From: Paracoccaceae bacterium | Lineage (GTDB): Bacteria; Pseudomonadota; Alphaproteobacteria; Rhodobacterales; Rhodobacteraceae | Assembly: GCA_017854585.1 (NCBI GenBank) | Contig: JAFMHK010000002.1 | Coordinates: 62,001 to 126,000 of the forward strand | Length of the DNA stretch: 64,000 bases | Reading direction: 5' to 3' | In this document: one piece after another, positions 1-9,440 of the stretch | How the letters are laid out: each line of letters begins with the position of its first letter | Position numbering within the stretch: position 1 is the stretch's first letter | The notes under the pieces: generated by a model | What the model saw: only the letters and a program-made list of their open reading frames with translations | The model's database searches: none | Told to the model about the DNA's origin: nothing | Position numbers and translations under genes: made by a program

Positions 1-593
1 CCCCATAGGCTTTCACGGCCCCACCTGACGGCCTTGCGCTGCAACGCGCCCTCGGTCTTGAAGATCAGCCAGCAGGCCCCGATAAAGCTGTATCCGACCG
101 CAAGAAACACCGCCGTCAACGTCGCGAAGGCCAGCGTTTCGGGCGTCTGGTCCAACCCCATGATGTAAAGGCCCAGCATGAACCCCTGCGCCAGCGCGGT
201 TGCAAGCGACCCCCCAAAGAACAAGGCGTTCCATAGCCGCTTGTGTTCGGACCGTGCCTTGGCCCGAAACTCGAACGCCACCCCCCGCAGGATCAACCCG
301 ATCAACATGATGAAGACGGGCAGATAAAGGGTAGACAAGATCATGCCATGCGCCGTTGGAAATGCCACCAGCAACAGGCCCACGGCCAATACCAGCCACG
401 TCTCGTTTGCATCCCAGAACGGGCCGATTGACCCTATCATGCGGTCTTGTTCCACGCGGCTAGCCATGGGGAACAAGATGCCGACACCCAGATCAAAGCC
501 ATCCAGAACGACATAGATCAGGATGGACAGGCCCATCAGTGCCGCGAAGGCAAAGGGCAGCCAGATGGCGGGGTCTCCGAACAGGTCAATCAT
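1..593 (-). CDS. cydB: Cytochrome bd-type ubiquinol oxidase subunit II (partial)
   Basis: Inner-membrane subunit of the bd/CIO quinol oxidase, which reduces O2 to water with quinol and does not pump protons. The reading frame starts with ATG at 593 and runs off the left edge after about 197 codons, so the C-terminal half is missing. The visible part is strongly hydrophobic. It opens with MIDLFGDPAIW and holds the family stretch YVVLDGFDLGVG, then FWDANETWLV near residue 65 and a GLILRGVAFEFR segment, all typical of CydB. The start lies only 3 bp after the cydA stop, so the two are surely co-transcribed and probably translationally coupled. The family assignment is firm; only completeness is lacking. 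Confidence 0.95.
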   Translation of the reverse strand, partial: MIDLFGDPAIWLPFAFAALMGLSILIYVVLDGFDLGVGILFPMASRVEQDRMIGSIGPFWDANETWLVLAVGLLLVAFPTAHGMILSTLYLPVFIMLIGLILRGVAFEFRAKARSEHKRLWNALFFGGSLATALAQGFMLGLYIMGLDQTPETLAFATLTAVFLAVGYSFIGACWLIFKTEGALQRKAVRWGRESLW

Positions 594-596
594 GGG

Positions 597-2024
597 CTAC
601 TCTCCGGGTTGCAGGGCAGGCACGATCGCCTTGGGCGACTGCGGGGTTTCGGGAAAAGATGGCGTGTCGCCGATGACGGCCTTGCGCGCGAGGTAGACGA
701 CCACACCGATGTAGGCAAAGATCAAACCGGCGTAGATCGCGAGATAGGTCAGCAAGGTCCCCAGAACCATGGGCGCGGGCACATCCGCCACGGCTTGGGC
801 GGTGGTCATCACCCCCTGAACCAGCCATGGCTGGCGACCAATCTCGGTGGTGTACCACCCCGCCAAGGTTGCCAGCCAACCGGAAAATGCCATTGCCACC
901 AAGGCGTAGAGGACAAGTTTGGGCAATCCTTCAACCGCCAGCCAATGGCCGGCGATCTGCCCCTGATGCAGGTGCCGCCGCCGCCACATCAAGAACACCG
1001 CCACCCACGACAGGGACAGCATTGCCAGACCCGTGCCGACCATAATCCGGAAGGACCAGAACACAGGTGCGACTGGCGGATGCATCACGGTGCCATCCTC
1101 GGCCACGAAATCATTCAGCCCCGGCACCTCACCATCCGCATGGTGCGTCAGGATCCATGACGCAAGGTTGGGAATGCCCACCTCGAACCGGTTTTCGCGG
1201 GCCTCCTCATCAGGGATCGCAAACAGCAAGAGCGGCACGTTGGTCGAGGTTTCCCAGTTACCCTCCATCGCCGCCACCTTTTGCGGCTGGTTTTCCAACG
1301 TGTTCAGCCCATGGATGTCCCCGATGAATATCTGCACCGGGATCAGCACCGCGGCCATCGCGACACCGACCTTGAGTGTCATCCGCACGTCGCGCTTGCG
1401 GTCACCCAAAAGCCACCGGAACGCCGAGACACCTGCGATCAGGAATGCAACCGTCAAGCCGCTTGCAATGATCATGTGGGCAAAGCGGTAAGGCATCGAC
1501 GGATTGAAGATGATGGCCCCCCAATCGGTGGCATGGGCCACGCCATCAATCATCTCGAACCCTTGGGGCGTATGCATCCAGCTATTCAGGACAATGATCC
1601 AGAACGCCGAAAGCATCGTCCCAAAAGCCACCAAAAAGGTCGCCAGCGTGTGCAACCACCCCGGCACGCGCGAAAAACCGAACAACATGATGCCGATGAA
1701 CGCCGCTTCGAGAAAAAAGGCCGTCAAAACTTCATAGGCCAGCAACGGTCCCGCGATGTTGCCGACCGTCTCCATGAAACCGGGCCAGTTGGTGCCAAAC
1801 TGGAACGACATGGTTATGCCGCTGACCACGCCCATGGCGAAAGACAAGGCAAAGATTTTCACCCAGAACCGATAGGCGTCCATCCATTTCATGTCGCCCG
1901 TTTGCCCATACCGCACGCGAAAGAACAAAAGCACCCAGCCAAGGGCGATCGTGATGGTTGGAAAAAGAATGTGGAAAGAGATATTCGCACCAAACTGGAT
2001 GCGCGACAGGATCAGCGTGTCCAT
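597..2024 (-). CDS. cydA: Cytochrome bd-type ubiquinol oxidase subunit I
   Basis: Haem-carrying subunit of the bd-type quinol oxidase in the inner membrane; it oxidises ubiquinol and reduces O2 with CydB. The 475-residue product has multiple membrane segments, His18 (b595 ligand position), Glu98 and Glu106 in the proton-path helix, His183 and Met328 as candidate b558 ligands, and GRQPW at 396-400. The Q-loop is short, as in the cyanide-insensitive (CIO) branch rather than the long-loop E. coli type. It lies 2 bp downstream of a GbsR-type regulator and 3 bp upstream of cydB, so the three form one operon. CydA identity is certain. The CIO-like label rests on loop length only. Confidence 0.96.
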   Translation of the reverse strand: MDTLILSRIQFGANISFHILFPTITIALGWVLLFFRVRYGQTGDMKWMDAYRFWVKIFALSFAMGVVSGITMSFQFGTNWPGFMETVGNIAGPLLAYEVLTAFFLEAAFIGIMLFGFSRVPGWLHTLATFLVAFGTMLSAFWIIVLNSWMHTPQGFEMIDGVAHATDWGAIIFNPSMPYRFAHMIIASGLTVAFLIAGVSAFRWLLGDRKRDVRMTLKVGVAMAAVLIPVQIFIGDIHGLNTLENQPQKVAAMEGNWETSTNVPLLLFAIPDEEARENRFEVGIPNLASWILTHHADGEVPGLNDFVAEDGTVMHPPVAPVFWSFRIMVGTGLAMLSLSWVAVFLMWRRRHLHQGQIAGHWLAVEGLPKLVLYALVAMAFSGWLATLAGWYTTEIGRQPWLVQGVMTTAQAVADVPAPMVLGTLLTYLAIYAGLIFAYIGVVVYLARKAVIGDTPSFPETPQSPKAIVPALQPGE

Positions 2025-2026
2025 TA

Positions 2027-2602
2027 CTATTTACCTTTCGACGCAGCGCGTCCCTTCTTGGATTTGGCGAACGGGTTCAGACTGCGGCCCGTTTCCAGAA
2101 CGCCCCGCAGGCGACTGCCCAAGGTCATCAACTGAACAAGCCGTTCAGTTTCCAGCTTTTCCATTTCTTCGTAAAAGCCGGTCATCGTTTCGATCAATTC
2201 GCGCAACTCGGCGATGCGGGACTCGGCATAGTTGTCGCCGCGGGGCCCCTGCATCTCCAGTTCGCGCAGCTTGGTCAAAGTCGGGTCGATCTCGCGTTTC
2301 TTGCGTTCGGCGACAAGCGTTCGCACGATTTCCCACAGGTCGTCCGGCGTTGTGAAATGATCGCGGCGGTCATCAGGCAGGTGGCGCAACCGGACAAGGC
2401 TCCATGCCTGCAGTTCCTTCAATCCCATCGACGTGTTCGAACGGCTGACACCCAGTGCCGTCGTGATCTGCTCGGCGTTGAGTGGCTGCTCGGACAGGAA
2501 CAAAAGCGCATAGATCTGACCGACAGTGCGGTTGATCCCCCAACGGCTGCCCATTTCACCGAAATGGAGCACGAACTCCTGCTGGAGAGGTGTGAGCCTC
2601 AT
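2027..2602 (-). CDS. GbsR/MarR-family transcriptional regulator
   Basis: A 191-residue winged-helix protein of the GbsR branch of MarR. The N-terminal opening (FVLHFGEMGSRWG) and a helix-turn-helix at about residues 37-62 (NAEQITTALGVSRSNTS) match that family. A long charged helical region at 100-165 probably forms the dimerisation arm, and the C-terminus is Lys-rich. It is the first gene of the operon with cydAB (2 bp before cydA), so it probably controls oxidase expression; the signal it senses is not evident. A perfect inverted repeat 25-42 bp upstream of its start suggests autoregulation. The link to cydAB regulation is inferred from position. Confidence 0.85.
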   Translation of the reverse strand: MRLTPLQQEFVLHFGEMGSRWGINRTVGQIYALLFLSEQPLNAEQITTALGVSRSNTSMGLKELQAWSLVRLRHLPDDRRDHFTTPDDLWEIVRTLVAERKKREIDPTLTKLRELEMQGPRGDNYAESRIAELRELIETMTGFYEEMEKLETERLVQLMTLGSRLRGVLETGRSLNPFAKSKKGRAASKGK

Positions 2603-2626
2603 GATGATCCCCTATACCTACGCTGA

Positions 2627-2644
2627 TTTCAGTAATTTCTGAAA
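2627..2644. promoter_or_regulatory. Palindromic candidate operator of the gbsR-cydAB operon
   Basis: TTTCAG-TAATTT-CTGAAA is a perfect 6-bp inverted repeat with a 6-bp AT-rich spacer. It lies 25 bp upstream of the regulator's ATG, where a MarR-type dimer would block transcription. Function is inferred from symmetry and position. Confidence 0.5.
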
Positions 2645-2675
2645 CAACAGATATTCCTTGATCGGGGAAAGGAAA

Positions 2676-2703
2676 GGGCCTGCGGCACAATGGCCGCAGG
2701 CCC
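2676..2703 (-). terminator. Rho-independent terminator-like hairpin
   Basis: A perfect 11-bp inverted repeat (GGGCCTGCGGC / GCCGCAGGCCC) with a 6-nt loop. Read on the minus strand it is followed by a pyrimidine tract TTTCCTTTCCCC, which suits a leftward terminator. No clear gene ends here, so it may end a small RNA made from 2704-2947, or be a second stop behind rpsA. Confidence 0.5.
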
Positions 2704-2947
2704 TCAGGCGTCACGGGCAAAGGCGGCATCCCGTCCATCACACCCAGATCAGTCAGCGCATGGCAGTCCCTGTTTCAAGACAGGAACGAAGCTTGCGCTG
2801 TGTCCTTCGCGCCGGAACGTTGTCGCCCGGCAGTTGCTCCGTTGTGGTGGCTGACGGTTGCGACGGGCTGTCTTTGTGGTTGCCGACGCTTGCGCGCAGC
2901 ACCATCAAGCCAAACCATGGAATGCAATCAGCATGAACCAAAAGAAA
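2704..2947 (-). other. Intergenic stretch between two terminators; no convincing gene
   Basis: This region lies between the rpsA terminator and a second leftward terminator hairpin. It contains CCTGT-TTCAAG-ACAGG, a 5-bp inverted repeat near 2768-2783. The short open frames on either strand lack family features and a clear ribosome binding site. A small leftward RNA ending at 2676 is possible, but no RNA family is recognised. Confidence 0.3.
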
Positions 2948-2972
2948 GGCCCCGCCGTTGCCGGCGGGGCCC
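2940..2972 (-). terminator. rpsA terminator
   Basis: Stem GGCCCCGCCG / CGGCGGGGCC (2948-2957 with 2962-2971) with a 4-nt loop, followed on the minus strand by TTTCTTT. It lies about 25 bp beyond the rpsA stop codon, a textbook intrinsic terminator position. Confidence 0.85.
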
Positions 2973-2995
2973 TTCCAAAGTCAATTCAGACGTTC

Positions 2996-4681
2996 TTACT
3001 CGTCGCCGGTCTTCTTCAGAGCCGCGCCAAGGATATCGCCAAGCGATGCACCCGAGGCGGAGGAACCGAACTGTTCAACGGCTTCCTTCTCTTCCGCGAT
3101 TTCGCGTGCCTTGATCGACAGGCCGAGGCGGCGGGTCTTGCTGTCCACGTTCGTCACGCGCACATCAATCTTGTCGCCCTTGCCAAAACGCTCTGGGCGC
3201 TGCTCGGCACGGTCACGGGACAGGTCACTACGGCGGATGAAGGATTTCATGCCTTCGTATTCCACCTCGATGCCACCGTCTTCAATCGCGGTCACTTCAA
3301 CCGTGATGATCGAGCCGCGCTTGACGCCATCAACCGCATCGGCAAACGGATCGCCATCAACGGCTTTGATCGACAGGCTGATACGCTCTTTGTCGGTGTC
3401 GACTTCGGTCACGACGGCCTGAACCATGTCACCCTTGCGGAAATTACCGATCACATCTTCGCCACGGCCTTCCCATGTCAGGTCAGACAGGTGAACCATA
3501 CCGTCGATGTCGTTCTCCAGACCGACGAACAGACCGAACTCGGTGATGTTCTTGACCTCGCCCTCGACCTGCGTCCCGACGGGGAACTGCTCTTCGAACA
3601 CTTCCCACGGGTTGCGCATGGTCTGCTTCAGGCCAAGCGACACGCGCCGTTTGGTCGAATCGATCTCCAGCACCATCACTTCGACTTCCTGAGAGGTCGA
3701 CACGATCTTGCCCGGATGGACGTTCTTCTTGGTCCAGGACATCTCGGACACGTGAACCAGGCCTTCAACGCCCGGCTCAAGCTCAACAAATGCGCCGTAG
3801 TCGGTGATGTTGGTCACACGGCCCATGTGGGTCGATTCCAGCGGGTACTTCGCTTCAACCGAATCCCACGGATCGTCCTGCAACTGCTTCATGCCAAGGC
3901 TGATGCGGTGCGTTTCCTTGTTGACCTTGATGACCTGCACCTTGACGGTTTCGCCAATCGACAGGACTTCCTTGGGGTCGTTCACACGGCGCCATGCCAT
4001 GTCGGTCACGTGCAACAGGCCGTCCACACCGCCCAGATCGACGAATGCGCCGTACTCGGTGATGTTCTTGACCACACCGTCAACCACGTCGCCTTCGGCC
4101 AGCTTGCCGATAACCTCGGCGCGCTGCTCGGCGCGGGATTCTTCAAGGATCGCACGACGCGACACAACGATGTTGCCACGACGGCGGTCCATCTTCAGAA
4201 CCTGGAATGGCTGCTTGAGACCCATCAGCGGGCCTGCGTCGCGCACAGGGCGCACGTCGACTTGCGAGCCCGGCAAGAACGCCACGGCACCGCCCAGATC
4301 GACGGTAAAGCCACCTTTGACCCGGCCAAAGATCGCGCCATCGACACGCTCTTCGTTTGCATAGGCTTTTTCCAGACGGTCCCACGCGGCTTCGCGACGG
4401 GCCATCTCATGGCTGATCACGGCTTCGCCACGGGCGTTTTCGACATTGCGAAGGTAAACTTCGACTTCGTCGCCAACTTTGATATCGGGAGCTTCGCCAG
4501 GGTTCGCGAATTCTTTCAGATCGATGCGGCCTTCCATCTTGTAGCCGACATCGATGATGGCTTGTCCGGCTTCAATCGCCAGAACCTTGCCTTTGACAAC
4601 GCTGCCTTCGGCGGGCGTGTCGATTTCGAAGCTTTCGTTCAGGAGGGCTTCGAATTCCTCCATGGTTGTTTTAGCGCACAT
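2996..4681 (-). CDS. rpsA: 30S ribosomal protein S1
   Basis: Large ribosomal protein that binds mRNA and helps the 30S subunit load structured or weakly led messages. The 561-residue product has six S1 (OB-fold) repeats, roughly at 24-90, 106-172, 193-261, 278-348, 365-435 and 452-520. Repeats 3-6 carry the ITEYGAFVDL / ITDYGAFVEL / ITEFGLFVGL signatures. Length fits the alphaproteobacterial form. The chosen ATG at 4681 has an AAGGAA ribosome binding site about 11 nt upstream; the usual start MEEFEALLNESFE lies six codons inside. It follows cmk after 264 bp, the classic cmk-rpsA order, and ends at a strong terminator. Confidence 0.97.
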   Translation of the reverse strand: MCAKTTMEEFEALLNESFEIDTPAEGSVVKGKVLAIEAGQAIIDVGYKMEGRIDLKEFANPGEAPDIKVGDEVEVYLRNVENARGEAVISHEMARREAAWDRLEKAYANEERVDGAIFGRVKGGFTVDLGGAVAFLPGSQVDVRPVRDAGPLMGLKQPFQVLKMDRRRGNIVVSRRAILEESRAEQRAEVIGKLAEGDVVDGVVKNITEYGAFVDLGGVDGLLHVTDMAWRRVNDPKEVLSIGETVKVQVIKVNKETHRISLGMKQLQDDPWDSVEAKYPLESTHMGRVTNITDYGAFVELEPGVEGLVHVSEMSWTKKNVHPGKIVSTSQEVEVMVLEIDSTKRRVSLGLKQTMRNPWEVFEEQFPVGTQVEGEVKNITEFGLFVGLENDIDGMVHLSDLTWEGRGEDVIGNFRKGDMVQAVVTEVDTDKERISLSIKAVDGDPFADAVDGVKRGSIITVEVTAIEDGGIEVEYEGMKSFIRRSDLSRDRAEQRPERFGKGDKIDVRVTNVDSKTRRLGLSIKAREIAEEKEAVEQFGSSASGASLGDILGAALKKTGDE

Positions 4682-4773
4682 ACGTTTTCAGGTTCCTTCA
4701 GGTCGTTATACTGGCCGTGCGGTTGTCTCCGCCGGTCTTGGGATTTCTGTTTTTCAGCCTCATTTCAAACGCA

Positions 4774-4799
4774 GCAGGGCCGGGGGAAACCCGACCCTG
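4774..4799 (-). terminator. G/C hairpin in the cmk-rpsA spacer
   Basis: Imperfect stem CAGGG-t-CGGG / CCCG-g-CCCTG with a short A-rich loop in the 264-bp spacer between cmk and rpsA. It could end part of the cmk transcription or be a structured leader of rpsA, whose mRNA is autoregulated in many bacteria. There is no clear U-tract, so the call is weak. Confidence 0.3.
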
Positions 4800-4945
4800 T
4801 CCGGTTGAGACAAGAACTGCCCGCTAGATCGGCCGCATATAGCGCCAAGACCCCAAGAATGCAAGGCCGCGATACGCCCGGCCTGCGCTATCGGTTCTCA
4901 AATCATGGCGCGCGGCGGATCGGGCAAAAGTTCCCTTTAATCACG

Positions 4946-5551
4946 CTATAATCGGGCCTCAACGGCGGCCACGGCACGCGCGACCGCCTGCGCGATGGAC
5001 ATCTCGGACGTATCGATGATCAAGGCATCGCCTGCGGCCTTCATCGGGGCCGTCGCCCTTTCCGCATCGCGGGCATCACGGGCCTTCACATCGGCCAGAA
5101 CCGTTGCAAGGTCCGTATCATTCCCGCTGGCCAGCAGTTCGGCCAAACGCCGCGCCGCGCGGACCTCGGCGCTGGCCGTCACGAACAGCTTCACCTCCGC
5201 GTCGGGACAGATCACCGTGCCAATGTCGCGCCCGTCCAGCACCGCACCCCCGGCCCGCGCGGCAAAGGCACGCTGGAAATCAACCAACGCTGCCCGCACC
5301 TCGGGGATGACCGCAACCTTGCTGGCGGCTTGGGCAACCGCAGGCCCGCGCAGATCGTCACCCGCCAGATCGGCGGCGATCAGGGTGCGCGCCGCCGCCA
5401 CGGGTTCCTCGCCCAGCAACATCCGTCGTCCGACCGCACGATAAAGCAACCCCGTATCCAGATGCGCAAAGCCGAACCGTTCGGCCACCGCGCGACTGAT
5501 CGTGCCCTTGCCCGCTGCGGCGGGTCCATCGATGGCGATCGTAAAGCTCAT
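4946..5551 (-). CDS. cmk: (d)CMP kinase
   Basis: Cytosolic nucleoside monophosphate kinase converting CMP or dCMP to the diphosphate with ATP. The 201-residue product starts [17 protein letters not shown], with the P-loop at about residues 8-16. It has the [11 protein letters not shown] acceptor region, [11 protein letters not shown] near 105 and a C-terminal helix. It lies between aroA (25 bp upstream) and rpsA, an arrangement conserved across proteobacteria. Nothing unusual. Confidence 0.96.
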   Translation of the reverse strand: MSFTIAIDGPAAAGKGTISRAVAERFGFAHLDTGLLYRAVGRRMLLGEEPVAAARTLIAADLAGDDLRGPAVAQAASKVAVIPEVRAALVDFQRAFAARAGGAVLDGRDIGTVICPDAEVKLFVTASAEVRAARRLAELLASGNDTDLATVLADVKARDARDAERATAPMKAAGDALIIDTSEMSIAQAVARAVAAVEARL

Positions 5552-5576
5552 GACTGCACCTGTGTCGTGGTTCGCG

Positions 5577-6929
5577 TCATCCAGCCACTCTCACGATCCG
5601 CGCACCCAGATCGGACATCAGCGTCTCGAAAATCGGGAAACTGGTGGCGATCGGACCACCATCATCGACCGAAACCGACTGCTCGGCGGCCATTCCAAGG
5701 CAAAGGAACGACATGGCGATACGGTGATCCAGATGGCTGGCGCAGGTGGCGCCGCCCGGCACGCTGCCCGGCCCGCGTCCATGCACGATCCACCAATCCG
5801 GTCCGTCTTCGACCGCGATGCCGTTCGCGCGCAGGCCCACGGCCATCGCATCGATCCGGTCGCTTTCCTTGACACGCAGTTCCTTGACGCCGCGCATCTC
5901 GGTCGGTCCTTGCGCGTTGGCCGCGACCACCGACAGGATCGGGTATTCGTCGATCATGCTGGCCGCGCGGTCAGGTGGCACCGCAATCCCCTTCATGTCG
6001 GGCGAGAATTTCGCACGCAGGTCGGCGACAGGTTCACCACCCTCTTCGCGCAGGTTTTCATAGGTCAAATCCGCGCCCATTTCCCGCAAAGTCGTGAACA
6101 GCCCGGCGCGGGTCGGGTTCAGACCGATATTGGGCACCAAGACGTCTGACCCCGGCACGATCAGCGCCGCACAAACGGGGAAGGCGGCACTGGACGGATC
6201 GCGAGGCACGACAATCGTCAGCGGCTTGAGTTCGGGTTGCCCGGTCAGGGTGATCACCCGGCCTTCATCCGTGACTTCGGTGGAAATCTCGGCGCCGAAA
6301 CCCGCCAACATGCGTTCGGTATGGTCGCGGGTCGCCTCTTTCTCGATCACGACGGTCTGTCCGGGCGCATTCAAACCCGCCAACAACACGGCCGATTTCA
6401 CCTGCGCCGACGGTACCGGCACCACATAGCGCACCGGCACGGGTGACGCCGCGCCGACAACCGTCATTGGCAACCGCCCGCCCGCGCGCCCCACGGACAC
6501 GGCCCCGAACAGGGCCAGCGGGTCGGTCACCCGCGCCATGGGCCGCCCATTCAGGCTGGCGTCGCCCGTAAACGTTACCGAAATCGGGCAAGTCGCCATC
6601 GCGCCCATGATCAAGCGCACGCCGGTGCCCGAATTGCCGCAATCGATGACCTGATCGGGTTCCGCAAACCCGCCAACACCCACGCCATGGATTGACCATT
6701 CGCCGTCGCCATGCCGCGTCACCTCGGCCCCGAACGCGCGCATCGCCTTGGCCGTGTCCAGAACGTCCTGCCCCTCCAACAGGCCAGATACCCGCGTCTC
6801 ACCCACGGCCATCGCCCCAAGGATCAGGCTGCGATGCGAGATCGACTTGTCGCCCGGCACATTCGCCACGCCCTGCAGCGCCTGCGCCTTGTGCGATATC
6901 ATCGGAACTGGATCACCATGGCCGGACAT
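5577..6929 (-). CDS. aroA: 3-phosphoshikimate 1-carboxyvinyltransferase (EPSP synthase)
   Basis: Sixth step of the shikimate pathway: joins shikimate 3-phosphate and PEP to give EPSP in the cytosol. The 450-residue product has PGDKSISHR at 25-33, [10 protein letters not shown] at 98-107 and the RDPSSAAFP motif of the second domain. The N-terminus [10 protein letters not shown] is common in Rhodobacterales EPSP synthases, which supports the start at 6929. It is of the alphaproteobacterial class II kind by length and motifs. It lies upstream of cmk on the same strand and the two are probably co-transcribed. Confidence 0.97.
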   Translation of the reverse strand: MSGHGDPVPMISHKAQALQGVANVPGDKSISHRSLILGAMAVGETRVSGLLEGQDVLDTAKAMRAFGAEVTRHGDGEWSIHGVGVGGFAEPDQVIDCGNSGTGVRLIMGAMATCPISVTFTGDASLNGRPMARVTDPLALFGAVSVGRAGGRLPMTVVGAASPVPVRYVVPVPSAQVKSAVLLAGLNAPGQTVVIEKEATRDHTERMLAGFGAEISTEVTDEGRVITLTGQPELKPLTIVVPRDPSSAAFPVCAALIVPGSDVLVPNIGLNPTRAGLFTTLREMGADLTYENLREEGGEPVADLRAKFSPDMKGIAVPPDRAASMIDEYPILSVVAANAQGPTEMRGVKELRVKESDRIDAMAVGLRANGIAVEDGPDWWIVHGRGPGSVPGGATCASHLDHRIAMSFLCLGMAAEQSVSVDDGGPIATSFPIFETLMSDLGARIVRVAG

Positions 6930-7042
6930 GCGGGCCTCCCTCTTGTCAGTTGCACTGGGTGATAAACGGCGCCCCCGGCACCGTCCACACCCCTTGTTCG
7001 GCTCTGAAACCGTTTCCGGTCGGCAAGATCGCCAAACGCCGG

Positions 7043-7744
7043 TTAACGCTTGCGGAATGTCAGATAATGCGGTGACCGGCCTTCCCGCAGGGCCTTTTGC
7101 TCATATCGGGTCGGGGTCCAGTCATCCCACGCCAAACGCCAGTCCGCCGACCGCTCGGCCAGCCAGTCAAAGCCATGGCGTGGCACCTCTTCCAGCGTCT
7201 GGCGCACGTAGTCGGGAATATCGGTCGCCACACGAAACAGGGCTCCCGGCTTCAATACGCGCGCCAACGGCTCCAGATGTTCCGCCGTCACGAACCGCCG
7301 CCGATGGTGGCGGGATTTGGGCCACGGATCTGGATACAACAAGAAGGCTCTGGCGATCGTAGCATCGGGAAGCACATCGAACAGGTCGCGGACATCCCCC
7401 GGATAGATGCGCAGATTATCGACCTCTGCCTCACGGATCTTGGCCAGCAACATGGCCACACCGTCAATATACGGTTCACATCCGATAATGCCGACATCGG
7501 GGTTCTGCGCTGCCTGATGCACCATGTGTTCGCCGCCGCCGAACCCAACCTCAAGCCATACATCCCGACCGCCAAACAGACGCTCAAGATCAAGCGGCGT
7601 CCGGTCCGGGTTCACGTCCCAGTCGACCGGACCGGGGCTGAGCGTGCTCAGATCCTCCTCCAGCACAGCAAGCTGCGTGGGCTTGGTGTAATGGCCTTTC
7701 CGGCGACCGTAGAAGTTGCGGTGAGGGCGCGTTGCCGGTGGCAT
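7043..7744 (-). CDS. trmB: tRNA (guanine-N7)-methyltransferase
   Basis: Adds m7G at position 46 of tRNA variable loops using SAM. The 233-residue form starting [13 protein letters not shown] is preferred. The open frame extends upstream to 7987, but that part overlaps the preceding gene and has no family features. Visible motifs are the SAM-binding [24 protein letters not shown] and the C-terminal [11 protein letters not shown], all TrmB hallmarks. The start lies 8 bp after the stop of the membrane-protein gene 7753-8223. That gene is in turn downstream of metK, so trmB is probably the last gene of a long leftward transcript. Confidence 0.95.
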   Translation of the reverse strand: MPPATRPHRNFYGRRKGHYTKPTQLAVLEEDLSTLSPGPVDWDVNPDRTPLDLERLFGGRDVWLEVGFGGGEHMVHQAAQNPDVGIIGCEPYIDGVAMLLAKIREAEVDNLRIYPGDVRDLFDVLPDATIARAFLLYPDPWPKSRHHRRRFVTAEHLEPLARVLKPGALFRVATDIPDYVRQTLEEVPRHGFDWLAERSADWRLAWDDWTPTRYEQKALREGRSPHYLTFRKR

Positions 7745-7752
7745 CGGCAAAC

Positions 7753-8223
7753 CTATGCGTTCCGGCTGGCGCGGGACTCCTGCCCCTTCAACGCGCTCCA
7801 TTGGAATACGAAGAACAATGGCACCGACGCCATGAACAACGGCAGCAGCGCACTGCGCGCGAGCTGCGCCAAGGCGGACGGAAGCGCCGTCGCAACACCC
7901 GCCGCCTGTGACGCGCCATAGGCAAGCGTCACCAACAGGATGTTCATGAACAGGGCCGCAATACCAAAGAACAGGGCAATGCCCCACCCCTCGGTCGCGG
8001 TCGTGCGCCGCCCCTCGATCCGGTAGAACGTCTTGGCGAAATCAATGAAGGGCGCGATCATCGCACCGGTGGCCGCGCCCACCAAGGCGCCCTGTATGAT
8101 GGCCGACCCCATCAATCCCGGCGCCATGCGCATCAACCCAAAGATGGATGCGGCTACCAACGCAACGGTCAACCCGTATCTCCAGACAAACCGAAAGCTG
8201 TAGAACGTGTAACTGTTGGTCAT
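7753..8223 (-). CDS. Small four-helix membrane protein, ABZJ_00895-like
   Basis: A 156-residue integral membrane protein with about four hydrophobic segments (roughly 15-32, 40-60, 80-103 and 125-148) and a short polar loop FYRIEGRRTT between the second and third. It resembles in outline the uncharacterised ABZJ_00895-type proteins; this is from memory and only tentative. No catalytic motif is visible. It sits between metK (30 bp upstream) and trmB (8 bp downstream) and is probably co-transcribed with both. Function unknown. Confidence 0.7.
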   Translation of the reverse strand: MTNSYTFYSFRFVWRYGLTVALVAASIFGLMRMAPGLMGSAIIQGALVGAATGAMIAPFIDFAKTFYRIEGRRTTATEGWGIALFFGIAALFMNILLVTLAYGASQAAGVATALPSALAQLARSALLPLFMASVPLFFVFQWSALKGQESRASRNA

Positions 8224-8253
8224 GCGTGGCCCTCCGCTGCTGTTCAGCCGCCC

Positions 8254-9435
8254 TTATACCGCCGCCTTGAGCGCATCCACCAAATCGGTCCGCTCCCAGC
8301 TGAAGCCACCGTCGGCATCGGGCGCACGCCCGAAATGACCATAGGCAGCAGTCCGCGCATAGATCGGGCGGTTCATCCCCAGATGGGTCCGTATGCCGCG
8401 CGGGGTCAGGTCCATGATCTGTGCAACCGCACGTTCGATCTCGGCCTCGTGCACCTCTCCCGTACCATGTGTGTCCGCATAGATCGACAATGGCTTTGCC
8501 ACGCCGATCGCATAGCTCAACTGGATGGTGCAGCGGTGGGCCAGCCCCGCGGCGACAACGTTCTTGGCCAGATAGCGCGCTGCGTAGGCTGCCGAGCGGT
8601 CAACCTTGGTCGGGTCCTTGCCGGAAAACGCCCCGCCACCGTGGGGGGCTGATCCGCCATATGTGTCCACGATGATCTTGCGGCCCGTCAGGCCCGCGTC
8701 CCCGTCAGGCCCGCCAATCACGAATTTCCCGGTCGGGTTCACCCACCATTCGGTGTCCGCGCTGATCCAGCCATCGGGCAATTCGGCGCGAATATACGGC
8801 TCCACGATGGCGCGCACGTCATCACTGCTCAGGGTTTCGTCCAGATGCTGGGTGGACAACACGATCGAGGCCACACCAACCGGCTTTCCGCCCACATATC
8901 TGACCGTCAACTGGCTTTTCGCATCGGGGCCAAGCGCCGGTTCCGCACCCGACTTGCGCGCTTCGGCCAGACGGCGCAACACGCCATGTGCGTAATGGAT
9001 CGGGGCGGGCATCAACTCGGGCGTCTCGTTCACGGCATAGCCGAACATGATCCCCTGATCGCCTGCGCCCTCATCCTTGTTTGCCCTTGCATCGACACCT
9101 TGGGCGATATGGGCCGATTGTTCATGCAGCAGGTTTGTCACTTCCACCGTTTCGTGGTGGAACTTCTCCTGCTCGTATCCGATGTCCTTGATGCACGCCC
9201 GGACGATACCTTCCATCCCCTGCATGTATTCCGCCAGCTTGCGTTGATCCGACAGGCCCACTTCGCCCCCGATCACGACCCGGTTGGTGGTGGCAAAGGT
9301 TTCGCACGCGACGCGAGCCTCGGGCTCTTCTGCCAAAAGCGCGTCCAGCACCGCGTCGGAAATCCGGTCGCACACCTTATCGGGATGCCCCTCCGAAACG
9401 GACTCGGAGGTGAAGAGATAGTTTTCGCGTGCCAT
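8254..9435 (-). CDS. metK: S-adenosylmethionine synthetase
   Basis: Makes SAM from methionine and ATP in the cytosol. The 393-residue form starting [20 protein letters not shown] is chosen. The frame opens to 9525, but the true start has a GGAG ribosome binding site 7 nt upstream, and that site lies inside the riboswitch. Motifs are [12 protein letters not shown] (ATP/methionine site), the GGGAFSGKD loop, and [16 protein letters not shown]. It is a full-length bacterial MetK. Regulation is visible: a SAM/SAH riboswitch covers the Shine-Dalgarno sequence, so high SAM should shut off translation. Confidence 0.97.
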   Translation of the reverse strand: MARENYLFTSESVSEGHPDKVCDRISDAVLDALLAEEPEARVACETFATTNRVVIGGEVGLSDQRKLAEYMQGMEGIVRACIKDIGYEQEKFHHETVEVTNLLHEQSAHIAQGVDARANKDEGAGDQGIMFGYAVNETPELMPAPIHYAHGVLRRLAEARKSGAEPALGPDAKSQLTVRYVGGKPVGVASIVLSTQHLDETLSSDDVRAIVEPYIRAELPDGWISADTEWWVNPTGKFVIGGPDGDAGLTGRKIIVDTYGGSAPHGGGAFSGKDPTKVDRSAAYAARYLAKNVVAAGLAHRCTIQLSYAIGVAKPLSIYADTHGTGEVHEAEIERAVAQIMDLTPRGIRTHLGMNRPIYARTAAYGHFGRAPDADGGFSWERTDLVDALKAAV

Positions 9436-9440
9436 GAAAG

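Noticed and set aside
2858..4951. 697-codon plus-strand open frame
   Set aside because: It is antisense to rpsA, whose S1 repeats are unmistakable; the frame is open only because of G+C-rich codon use and its product has no family features.
7745..7987. N-terminal extension of trmB
   Set aside because: The added 81 residues overlap the upstream membrane-protein gene in another frame and do not resemble TrmB.
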